DNA of 6,158 bases from Pyrinomonadaceae bacterium. Its GTDB lineage: Bacteria; Acidobacteriota; Blastocatellia; Pyrinomonadales; Pyrinomonadaceae. The notes below the pieces were generated by a model that saw only the letters and a program-made list of their open reading frames with translations, ran no database searches and was not told the origin of the DNA. The first letter of the stretch is position 1. The number at the start of each line of letters is the position of its first letter. A program made the position numbers and the translations under genes. Below, one piece after another: positions 1 to 5,703 of this stretch. The stretch is from assembly GCA_025937955.1 (NCBI GenBank), contig JAICQI010000372.1, positions 1 to 6,158 on the forward strand. The letters run 5' to 3'.

Positions 1-55
1 CCCGCTGGCCCCCGCTGGACTGCTGGCGTACAAACTGTCCCAGATTATCCACCAT
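1..55 (-). CDS. Possible divergent reading frame, N-terminus only, mirror copy of the aspS start
   Basis: On the minus strand an ATG at 55-53 opens a frame that stays open to the window edge and encodes MVDNLGQFVRQQSSGGQR (18 residues). Nine of the 18 positions match the first 18 residues of the adjacent aspS product (MLDNLGNLERTHSCGDLR). The DNA just before its ATG (AAAGAAGCAAATAAAA) is almost the same as that before aspS. I do not recognise a family from 18 residues. It may be the start of a real divergent gene whose 5' end shares ancestry with aspS, or a decayed inverted copy of the aspS start without function. Differences between the two copies are spread over all three codon positions, which gives no sign of purifying selection on a shared protein. 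The rest lies outside the window. Confidence 0.25.
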   Translation of the reverse strand, partial: MVDNLGQFVRQQSSGGQR

Positions 56-176
56 TTTTATTTGCTTCTTTGTCGGGGTGGCCCTCCGTGACCACCCCAG
101 ACACCAGGATTAAACCGGGGGGGTGGCCACGGAGGGCCACCCCTACAAAGAAGCAATTAAAAATGTTGGATAATCT
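42..176. repeat. Large imperfect inverted repeat (57-bp arms) spanning the aspS start codon
   Basis: The arms are 42-98 and 120-176, separated by 21 bp (99-119). The reverse complement of the left arm matches the right arm at 53 of 57 positions. Weaker inverted similarity continues outward: 1-41 against 177-217 matches at 29 of 41 positions. The right arm contains the weak Shine-Dalgarno-like AAAGAAG, the ATG and the first codons of aspS. The inner part of each arm is itself a short hairpin: GGGGTGGCC (120-128) pairs perfectly with GGCCACCCC (135-143) around a 6-nt loop, and 75-83/90-98 is the same hairpin with one mismatch. It could be a pair of REP-like elements in inverted orientation, a local inverted duplication, or a fold-back assembly artefact. 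The mismatches argue against a simple artefact. Confidence 0.85.
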
Positions 177-1971
177 TGGAAATTTGGAACGCACGCATTC
201 CTGCGGGGACCTGCGTGCCGGTGATGTCGGTAAGCAAGTGGTGCTGATGGGTTGGGTCGCGAAGCGTCGCGACTTTGGCGAGCTCACGTTTATCGATCTG
301 CGCGATCGTGCCGGTATTACTCAAGTTGTCTTCAATGCTGACGACGGCGCTGAGGCACACGCGCGAGCAAAGGAACTGCGCAATGAATACGTGATTGCAG
401 TCATCGGCACGGTAGTGTTGCGCGCGGAGAACACGCGAAACCCGAAGCTTCCGACCGGCGATGTCGAAGTGCAGGCGGGACAGGTGCTAATTCTTAATGA
501 CGCGCGCACGCCGCCGTTTCAATTGGACGCTTCACCGGACGCGCTCGCCAGTGAAGATCTTCGTTTGAAGTATCGTTATCTTGATTTGCGCCGCCCGCAG
601 TTGCAGAAAAACCTGCGTCTTCGTCATCGTGTTGTTAACGAAATCCGGCGCTACATGACGGCGCAGGATTTCACTGAAATCGAAACACCGATCCTCATTA
701 AGTCGACGCCGGAAGGCGCGCGCGACTACATCGTTCCTTCACGCATTTTCCCGGGAAAGTTTTTTGCGCTGCCACAGTCGCCACAGCTCTTCAAACAGTT
801 GTGCATGATCGGCGGGATGGACAAGTACTTCCAGATCGCGCACTGCTTTCGTGATGAAGACTTGCGCGCCGATCGCCAGCCGGAGTTTACACAGCTCGAC
901 GTCGAGATGAGCTTTGCCACGCTCGATCAGGTCTACACGTTGATTGAGGGATTGTTTGCTTCAGTCTTCAAACTCATCAACGTGGACCTGGAGACGCCGT
1001 TTCCGCGTTTCAGCTTTGAAGAAGTAATGCGACGATTTGGATCTGACAAGCCCGACTTGCGAATCGCGGGACTTGAGTTGCAGGACCTGGCCCAGGCAGT
1101 GGAAGGCACTGACTTTGCACCGTTCGCTTCCGCTTTGGCTTCGGGTGGACAGGTAAAAGGACTGGTCGTGCCGGGTGGAGCAAATCTCTCGCGCAAAGTC
1201 CTCGACGAGTTGCAGGAGTTTACTAAGCGTTACGGTGCGGGAGCACTGGCGTGGATCAAGTTAGGCGACGAGGTTACGTCGTCACTGTTGAAGGCGCTGG
1301 GGGCTGAGGTAGTTTCGCGTATCGCCGGCATAGCGGGCGCAGAGAAAGGCGACGCGGTTTTGATCGTTTCCGGCAAAACGAAGATCGTGGCCGCAAGCCT
1401 GGGAGCGTTGCGAAATGAGGTTGCCAAACGAGAGAATCTGATTCCCGCGAACGTCTACGCTCCCCTTTGGGTCACCGACTTCCCGATGTTCGAGTTTCAC
1501 GAAGAGGATGGTCGTTACTATTCAATGCATCATCCGTTCACTTCGCCCGTCGATGAAGATCTGCAGCTACTGGAAAGAGCAGTCGAAGGTGGTGAAACCC
1601 ACTTGCTCGCGCAGATTCGGACCAAAGCTTACGACCCGGTAATTAATGGCGTCGAGATGGCGAGCGGATCTATTCGTATTCATCGCCGCGACGTGCAGCG
1701 ACTCGTTTTCAAAGCCCTGGGACTGACTACCGAAGAGGCTCGCGAGCGGTTCGGGTTCTTTCTCGACGCGCTCGAATACGGCACGCCACCGCACGGCGGC
1801 ATCGCTCCGGGCATCGACCGGCTGATGATGGTGCTGGCTGGTACCGACAACATGCGCGACGTAATCGCGTTTCCGAAGACAGCATCCGCCGCTGACCTGA
1901 TGATCGACGCCCCTGGCGAAGTCGATCCAAAACAGTTGGAAGAACTGCACCTGCGAGTCGTCAAAGACTGA
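163..1971 (+). CDS. aspS: Aspartyl-tRNA synthetase (class II, bacterial type)
   Basis: Charges tRNA-Asp with aspartate in the cytoplasm using ATP. The 602-residue product is near the usual bacterial length of about 590. In order it shows an N-terminal OB-fold anticodon-binding domain (about 10-120; GWVAKRRDFG at 30-39), class II motif 1 (around 172-180), the flipping loop STPEGARDY (181-189), motif 2 FRDEDLRADRQPEF (from 229), the inserted GAD domain (about 290-405), and motif 3 GGIAPGIDR (545-553). The frame is open further upstream, but that part is translated inverted repeat, so ATG 163 is preferred. It has only a weak AAAGAAG 9 nt upstream. TTG 184 would give MERTHSCGDLR, closer to the N-termini of some relatives, and remains possible. 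The residue at the D-x-G position (38) is Phe, where discriminating enzymes often have Leu and non-discriminating ones His, so tRNA specificity cannot be read off. Probably co-transcribed with the gene 2 bp downstream. Confidence 0.97.
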   Translation: MLDNLGNLERTHSCGDLRAGDVGKQVVLMGWVAKRRDFGELTFIDLRDRAGITQVVFNADDGAEAHARAKELRNEYVIAVIGTVVLRAENTRNPKLPTGDVEVQAGQVLILNDARTPPFQLDASPDALASEDLRLKYRYLDLRRPQLQKNLRLRHRVVNEIRRYMTAQDFTEIETPILIKSTPEGARDYIVPSRIFPGKFFALPQSPQLFKQLCMIGGMDKYFQIAHCFRDEDLRADRQPEFTQLDVEMSFATLDQVYTLIEGLFASVFKLINVDLETPFPRFSFEEVMRRFGSDKPDLRIAGLELQDLAQAVEGTDFAPFASALASGGQVKGLVVPGGANLSRKVLDELQEFTKRYGAGALAWIKLGDEVTSSLLKALGAEVVSRIAGIAGAEKGDAVLIVSGKTKIVAASLGALRNEVAKRENLIPANVYAPLWVTDFPMFEFHEEDGRYYSMHHPFTSPVDEDLQLLERAVEGGETHLLAQIRTKAYDPVINGVEMASGSIRIHRRDVQRLVFKALGLTTEEARERFGFFLDALEYGTPPHGGIAPGIDRLMMVLAGTDNMRDVIAFPKTASAADLMIDAPGEVDPKQLEELHLRVVKD

Positions 1972-1973
1972 CC

Positions 1974-2393
1974 ATGGCCCCAATCCAACTCCGTCGCGAA
2001 CATGTCGAGGCAATGATCGCTCATGCTCGCGAAACTGCTCCGGCGGAGTGTTGCGGGTTGATTGGGGGAATTTCGGAAACGCAGGCCGTCACGCTTTATC
2101 GTCTGCGCAACGTAACTCCGAATCCTGAGTTAGGCTACGAAGCGGCGCCTGAAGACCTGTTTGCCGCGCAGCGCCAGATGCGCGAGCGCGGTGAAGGTCT
2201 CCTGGCCATCTATCATTCCCACCCACGGGCAGCTAATCCGAACCCGTCTGAAACAGACGTGCGCCTCGCCTACTATCCTTCAGCTAAATACCTGATCATT
2301 GGTCTCGGTGGTGAAGAAGCTGTGATTAAGGCATTTTCCATCTCCGAGCGCGAGCACCAGTGGCAGCAGGTTGAGTATCAGATCGCAGACTAG
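1974..2393 (+). CDS. M67-family (JAB/MPN, JAMM motif) metalloprotease
   Basis: A 139-residue single-domain protein of the prokaryotic JAB/Mov34 type. Relatives are zinc isopeptidases that cleave C-terminal peptides or ubiquitin-like sulfur-carrier proteins (ThiS/MoaD type). The JAMM ligands are visible: Glu25 in PAECCGLIGG, His81 and His83 in YHSHP, Ser92 and Asp95 in PSETD. Eight residues separate His83 from Ser92, whereas the classical motif HxH-x7-SxxD has seven; a one-residue insertion in the loop is the simplest reading. The ATG lies 2 bp after the aspS stop with no clear ribosome binding site, so translation is probably coupled to aspS. The gene ends in tandem stops TAG TAA. No sulfur-carrier or E1-like partner gene lies in the window, so the substrate is unknown. 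Cytoplasmic; no signal peptide or membrane segment. Confidence 0.88.
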   Translation: MAPIQLRREHVEAMIAHARETAPAECCGLIGGISETQAVTLYRLRNVTPNPELGYEAAPEDLFAAQRQMRERGEGLLAIYHSHPRAANPNPSETDVRLAYYPSAKYLIIGLGGEEAVIKAFSISEREHQWQQVEYQIAD

Positions 2394-2402
2394 TAAGATT
2401 AA

Positions 2403-2506
2403 CCACAAAGAGGCACAAAGGCACAAAAGAGATGCCGGTGCTTTGATTTTTATCTTGTGCATTATGTGCCTTTTGTGGCTAATGCTTATTTTGTGCCTCT
2501 TTGTGG
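2403..2506. repeat. Intergenic palindromic repeat, CCACAAAG...CTTTGTGG type
   Basis: A perfect 17-bp inverted repeat, CCACAAAGAGGCACAAA (2403-2419) against TTTGTGCCTCTTTGTGG (2490-2506), encloses 70 bp. The enclosed part holds further related words: GGCACAAAAGAG (2420-2431) and, inverted, TGTGCCTTTTGTGG (2465-2478). It fills nearly the whole interval between the M67 gene and the DUF4870-like gene, starting 9 bp after the first TAG and ending 6 bp before the next ATG. Repeated CACAAAG words suggest growth by internal duplication. It could act as a transcript-end or stability hairpin for aspS-M67. I see no U-tract that would make it a typical intrinsic terminator. Confidence 0.75.
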
Positions 2507-2512
2507 CAACTA

Positions 2513-3190
2513 ATGGAGACGAAGAAGAGCAAATACGACACTAACCCGCTCGATCGGGACGTGGGACGGAACGCGGACGAAGTTTGGGGTGAGTCAGGCG
2601 GCTCGGCGCCGACGCAACAAGTCGGTGGCAATACTCGCGAGGTCCCCAACGAAGAAGCGCGAAGGAATGTCTACTCCGAAGCGCCGACTCGTCGTTACGA
2701 CAATCCGCCACTTGAAGCGCCTTATCCGTCAGTGTTTGTTCCCCCGACCTATCCACCTCCGGCTCAGTATCAACCGCGACAAAACATCTACCAGAGTCCT
2801 GTCAGCGCTGAGCCCACGTCACGACGTGTTTCCGGAATCGGACTGTCGGAAAAGTGGGCTTTGATGTTGCCGTATGCGCCCTTCTACATCGGCCTGATCG
2901 TCTCGCTGCTGGAGCTGTTCCTGGTGCCGCGCAACGAGGTGAAGGTTCGCTTTCATGCCTCCCAGGCTCTAGCTCTCCACATCGGAATTCTTATCGTACA
3001 TACGCTCTTTGGCATTATCAGCACCATTACCGACAGCTCGTTGGGCGGCACGCTTTTTAAGGTGGCGGCCTTTGTTTTCCTGATTATCTCGATGATTCGA
3101 GTCTCGCGCGGCGAGGCACATCACATAACCCCGTTAGCCGAACCGGCTAAATGGTTTAACGAGCATATCGAGCCCCGAAATCAGGGCTAA
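2513..3190 (+). CDS. DUF4870 (Tic20-like) small membrane protein with proline-rich N-terminal arm
   Basis: 225 residues. Residues 1-110 are hydrophilic and low in complexity, rich in Pro, Tyr, Arg and Asn (for example PPTYPPPAQYQPRQ), and probably disordered in the cytoplasm. Residues 111-207 resemble DUF4870: an LSEKWALMLPYAPF entry, then three predicted membrane helices (about 116-138, 152-173, 181-196), with the family-like VRFHASQALALH between the first two and a charged RVSRGEAHH stretch after the third. The function of the family is unknown; the Tic20 resemblance is structural and does not prove protein transport. ATG 2513 was chosen because the upstream TTG at 2501 lies in the palindromic repeat. 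No Shine-Dalgarno sequence is seen, since the repeat occupies the place where one would sit. It could be the last gene of an aspS-M67 operon or have its own promoter. Confidence 0.8.
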   Translation: METKKSKYDTNPLDRDVGRNADEVWGESGGSAPTQQVGGNTREVPNEEARRNVYSEAPTRRYDNPPLEAPYPSVFVPPTYPPPAQYQPRQNIYQSPVSAEPTSRRVSGIGLSEKWALMLPYAPFYIGLIVSLLELFLVPRNEVKVRFHASQALALHIGILIVHTLFGIISTITDSSLGGTLFKVAAFVFLIISMIRVSRGEAHHITPLAEPAKWFNEHIEPRNQG

Positions 3191-3243
3191 GACCCGACTA
3201 CTGGCATTTTCATTGCATTAGCTTCCTCACAGATCGGTAAGTA

Positions 3244-3255
3244 GGCCAATTGGCC
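3244..3255. promoter_or_regulatory. Perfect 12-bp palindrome GGCCAATTGGCC
   Basis: GGCCAATTGGCC lies in the 149-bp interval between the DUF4870-like gene and the M48 protease gene, 84 bp before the protease start. It is a candidate operator for a dimeric regulator. A palindrome of this length can occur by chance, and I found no convincing -35/-10 pair beside it. The rest of 3191-3339 shows nothing else I can support apart from the ribosome binding site. Confidence 0.2.
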
Positions 3256-3324
3256 GAAATTCTCGAAGTGAAACCGGTCTTGGGAGGGTGTACCTGCGTT
3301 TCGTTTTGGTGCATGAAATTCCGG

Positions 3325-3332
3325 AAAAGGAG
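3325..3332 (+). promoter_or_regulatory. Strong ribosome binding site AAAAGGAG for the M48 protease
   Basis: AAAAGGAG at 3325-3332 is a near-consensus Shine-Dalgarno sequence ending 7 nt before GTG 3340. It is the clearest ribosome binding site in the window. It decides the start in favour of GTG 3340 over the in-frame ATG 3313, which has no such site and would place this sequence inside the coding region. Confidence 0.8.
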
Positions 3333-3339
3333 TAAATCG

Positions 3340-4740
3340 GTGTTCAAACGACAAGCTTTGATTGCATGGATAGCGCTGGTTGCTATAAGCGTGATGCCGT
3401 TCTCCGCTTTAGCGCAGACGCAAATCAAGTATCACAGCAACAAATACAGCATTCAGGATGATGTAAAGCTCGGGCGTCAGGCGGCACAGGAAGTTGAAAG
3501 CCAGCTGCCTTTGCTTCGCGACGAGACAGTCAGAGGTTATGTGGAAAATGTTGGACGGCGGCTCGTCGCCGGCATCCCTTCTCAATTTCAACATTCCGAA
3601 TTTGATTACTATTTCAAAGTCGTCAATGCGAGAGACATCAACGCCTTCGCTCTTCCCGGTGGTCCAATGTATGTCAACCGGGGCATGATCGAGGCGGCGC
3701 GGACTGAAGGCGAGATGGCGGGCGTGATGGCCCACGAGATCGCTCACGTGGCGCTGCGGCATGGTACTGCTCAGGCTACCAAAGGGCAGAAGTACGGTTT
3801 ACTTGCCGGAATTGCTGGAATTGCCGGAACGATCTTTGGTGGACCAGGTGTCGGCCAACTTGCGCAGGCGCCATTCGCAGTCTACCTGCTAAAGTTCAGT
3901 CGCGAGTATGAAACTGAAGCCGATATTCTCGGTGCTCAGATCATGGCCCAGGCGGGCTACGATCCGCGTGACCTCGCGCAAATGTTCCGCATACTCGAAC
4001 AACAGGGCGCCAGCGGTGGCGGGTTCTTGAGCAGCCACCCGAGCCCGAGTAATCGGTATGAGCGCATCAACAGGGAAGCCCAAATGCTCCGCGTTAACGC
4101 CGGAGTGCGTGATTCCCGCGAATTTGCTCGCATTCAGGAGCGACTGCGTGGTCAGGGAGCGGCTCCTACGATGGCTGAGATCCAGCGTAGCGGCCAGCGT
4201 TACCCGACCGGTGAAAACACAGGTAACTATCCAAACAATCCGCCCAGCGGACGCGTTGCGTATCCTTCGTCGCGTTATCAGAATTACGACATCTTCAACG
4301 GTGGCGTGCAGGTGAGCGTGCCAAACAACTGGCGGCAGATCAACGATCAAAGCACGGTATGGTTCGTGCCGGAAGGCGCCTACGGCCAATACAACGGCCA
4401 GGCGGTTTTCACGCATGGCGCCAGTTTCGGTGTGGCTCAGACGAACAATCGCAACTTACAACGCGCCACTGAAGAGCTCATCAATAGTCTGGCGCAGGGC
4501 AACAACAACTTGCGTATGAGCGGTGGGTATCAGCGCACTAACTTGTCAGGTCGTAACGCGCTCTTCGCGACGCTCAGCAACGTAAACGAAGCAACCGGAC
4601 GCCCGGAGGTGGTGCGAGTGATCACCACTCAGCTACGGGATGGGCAATTGTTCTACATGATTGCCGTCGCACCGCAGAACGAACGCACTTTCGAGAATGC
4701 GTTCAACACGATCATGCGCTCGGTTCGCATCAACGACTAA
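3340..4740 (+). CDS. Secreted M48-family zinc metalloprotease (BepA/LoiP-like core) with C-terminal extension
   Basis: 466 residues from a GTG start set by the AAAAGGAG site. An N-terminal signal peptide (MFKRQ, hydrophobic stretch 6-24, ALA|Q cut after residue 25) indicates export to the periplasm. The M48 domain has the zinc motif HEIAH (132-136, catalytic Glu133), the third ligand Glu191 in SREYETEAD (187-195), and the SSHPSPSNR stretch (231-239) typical of BepA/YfgC-like proteins. These proteases degrade or assist misfolded envelope and outer-membrane proteins. A Gly/Ala hydrophobic segment (GLLAGIAGIAGTIFGG) lies between the two zinc motifs. Residues 280-320 form a Pro/Asn/Tyr-rich linker. 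The last 145 residues (from about 322, VSVPNNW) form a separate beta-rich-looking domain, where E. coli BepA has TPR repeats. Its role is unknown; a substrate- or envelope-binding role is a guess. The gene is convergent with mazG. Confidence 0.92.
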   Translation: MFKRQALIAWIALVAISVMPFSALAQTQIKYHSNKYSIQDDVKLGRQAAQEVESQLPLLRDETVRGYVENVGRRLVAGIPSQFQHSEFDYYFKVVNARDINAFALPGGPMYVNRGMIEAARTEGEMAGVMAHEIAHVALRHGTAQATKGQKYGLLAGIAGIAGTIFGGPGVGQLAQAPFAVYLLKFSREYETEADILGAQIMAQAGYDPRDLAQMFRILEQQGASGGGFLSSHPSPSNRYERINREAQMLRVNAGVRDSREFARIQERLRGQGAAPTMAEIQRSGQRYPTGENTGNYPNNPPSGRVAYPSSRYQNYDIFNGGVQVSVPNNWRQINDQSTVWFVPEGAYGQYNGQAVFTHGASFGVAQTNNRNLQRATEELINSLAQGNNNLRMSGGYQRTNLSGRNALFATLSNVNEATGRPEVVRVITTQLRDGQLFYMIAVAPQNERTFENAFNTIMRSVRIND

Positions 4741-4749
4741 AACATTTCG

Positions 4750-4800
4750 CCACGGATTCACACAGATAAAATCCGGATTTTATTCCGTGTAAATCCGTGG
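4750..4800. repeat. Palindromic repeat CCACGGATT...AATCCGTGG between convergent genes
   Basis: Left arm 4750-4771 and right arm 4778-4800 pair with two mismatches and a one-base bulge around the loop TCCGGA. It begins 9 bp after the M48 stop and overlaps the 3' end of mazG, so it could act as a bidirectional transcript-end hairpin. Runs of T/A beside the loop (AAAATCCGGATTTT) lie inside the stem, so it is not a standard GC-stem plus U-tract terminator. The outer sequence is closely related to the repeat at 5629-5675. Confidence 0.75.
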
Positions 4801-5616
4801 CCTCTTTTTGGCTTCCTGCCAAAGCTCTTCCAGTTCTTCAATCGACGTCTGGTCAAACGCCTGCCCGCGGTCGTGTAGCACATTCTCGATGTATTCGAAC
4901 CGCTGCCGAAACTTGCGGTTCGTTAACTTCAACGCGGCTTCGGGTTCAACCTGCATGTGCCGCGCGATGTTTGTAGCCGCGAACAGCAGATCGCCGATCT
5001 CTTCACGCACGCGCGCGTGATTCGCTTCGTCCTGGAGCGAAGCATGGTCCTTGATCGCGGTGCGTAGCTCTTCGATCTCCTCCTGGAGCTTGTCGAAAAT
5101 ATCGTCAACGGATTTCCAGTCGAAGCCAACACGAGCGGCCTTGGTCGACAACTGATGCGCTTCCATCAGCGCCGGCGCTTTCGACGAGACACCCGTGAGC
5201 AGCGAAGTGTTCGGGTTCTCGGTTTTCCCAGATGCGCGCCGCTCCTCGGCCTTCATCGTTTCCCAGTTCAATAACACTGTGGCCGCGTCGTTCGCAGTGA
5301 CGTCGCCGAAGACGTGCGGATGGCGACGCACCATCTTGTCGTGAATCGCCGTCGTGACGTCGTTGATCGTGAATTCGCCGCGTTCCTTCGCGACCTGCGC
5401 GTAGAACACTATCTGAAAAAGCAGATCGCCGAGCTCGTCACACAATTCCGCGGGCCGTCCTTCACGCGCCTCTTCGACCGCTTCGAATGCTTCGTAAGCC
5501 TCTTCGAGCAGCATCGGAGCGAGCGTGGCGTAGGTCTGTTCGCGATCCCAGGGGCAGCCGTTTGGCGAGCGCAGTCGATCCATCAGGGCTATCAAATCGT
5601 TGAAAGTTGCAGGCAT
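4780..5616 (-). CDS. mazG: Nucleoside triphosphate pyrophosphohydrolase MazG
   Basis: Hydrolyses (d)NTPs to the monophosphate and pyrophosphate, cleaning the nucleotide pool and, in E. coli, affecting stress signalling. The 278-residue product has the tandem two-domain MazG layout. Domain 1 has LRSPNGCPWDREQT (15-28), metal-binding EExxE at 38-42 and ExxD at 61-64, and HPHVFG at 99-104. Domain 2 has GFDW (164-167), EExxE at 179-183 and ExxD at 206-209. Both sets of acidic residues are intact, so both domains could be active. E. coli MazG is 263 residues. The start at 5616 fits the family, but no Shine-Dalgarno sequence precedes it (the 8 nt before ATG are CTACCTCC). The last residues (PRIYTE) and the TAA come from the intergenic palindrome. 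Divergent from the DUF1844 gene; no mazE/mazF toxin pair is adjacent. Confidence 0.95.
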   Translation of the reverse strand: MPATFNDLIALMDRLRSPNGCPWDREQTYATLAPMLLEEAYEAFEAVEEAREGRPAELCDELGDLLFQIVFYAQVAKERGEFTINDVTTAIHDKMVRRHPHVFGDVTANDAATVLLNWETMKAEERRASGKTENPNTSLLTGVSSKAPALMEAHQLSTKAARVGFDWKSVDDIFDKLQEEIEELRTAIKDHASLQDEANHARVREEIGDLLFAATNIARHMQVEPEAALKLTNRKFRQRFEYIENVLHDRGQAFDQTSIEELEELWQEAKKRPRIYTE

Positions 5617-5622
5617 GGAGGT

Positions 5623-5652
5623 AGTCTATCCACAGATTTCACAGATTGCCAA
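5623..5652 (-). promoter_or_regulatory. Candidate mazG promoter giving a leaderless transcript
   Basis: Reading the minus strand: TTGGCA (5652-5647), an 18-bp spacer, TAGACT (5628-5623), then 6 nt to the ATG. TTGGCA matches the -35 consensus at 5 of 6 positions and TAGACT matches the -10 consensus at 4 of 6. Transcription would begin at or next to the A of the start codon, consistent with the missing ribosome binding site. The spacer is almost exactly the left arm of the palindrome at 5629-5645. Confidence 0.45.
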
Positions 5653-5675
5653 AAAGAGTCTGTGTAATCTGTGGA
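5629..5675. repeat. Palindromic repeat TCCACAGATT...AATCTGTGGA in the divergent intergenic region
   Basis: 17-bp arms at 5629-5645 and 5659-5675 pair with one mismatch around a 13-nt loop containing AAAAAGAG. The ends CCACAGATT/AATCTGTGG are one base different from those of the repeat at 4750-4800 (CCACGGATT/AATCCGTGG), so the two belong to one family. It lies between divergent starts, so it is not a terminator for either neighbour. Confidence 0.8.
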
Positions 5676-5683
5676 CGGATTTT

Positions 5684-5703
5684 CGTGCCTTGGAGTCTTT
5701 GTG
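5684..5703 (-). repeat. Half-copy of the CACAAAG-type repeat
   Basis: The minus strand reads CACAAAGACTCCAAGGCACG, close to the CACAAAGAGGCACAAAGGCAC word at 2404-2424, with an indel and substitutions. No inverted partner is seen. It is probably a degraded or single-arm copy. It directly follows the preceding palindrome and runs into the promoter region of the DUF1844 gene. Confidence 0.4.

Noticed and set aside
1..26. GCTGG direct repeats at the left edge (CCCGCTGG at 1-8 and 11-18)
   Set aside because: Too short and too few to call a repeat element; best explained as part of the minus-strand reading frame.
70..162. Upstream extension of aspS to TTG 70, adding 31 residues
   Set aside because: The added residues are translated inverted-repeat sequence, absent from AspRS proteins, and no ribosome binding site precedes TTG 70.
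1567..2013. 148-residue antisense frame across the aspS/M67 junction
   Set aside because: It is a shadow of two well-supported genes, with no family-like motif.
3250..3339. Earlier starts for the M48 protease (TTG 3250, ATG 3313)
   Set aside because: They put extra residues before a complete signal peptide and bury the AAAAGGAG site inside the coding region. GTG 3340 has ideal spacing.
3889..4416. 175-residue open frame antisense to the M48 gene
   Set aside because: It lies wholly within a confident gene, shows no recognisable domain, and is expected in GC-rich DNA.
5617..5622. GGAGGT on the plus strand as a ribosome binding site
   Set aside because: No plus-strand start codon lies at suitable spacing, and the site is just the complement of ACCTCC before mazG.
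5314..5667. 117-residue plus-strand frame antisense to the mazG 5' half
   Set aside because: MazG motifs on the other strand are intact, and this frame has no recognisable content.
2403..5675. CRISPR array from the recurring palindromes
   Set aside because: The copies are kilobases apart, differ in sequence and lack regular spacers, and no cas gene is present.
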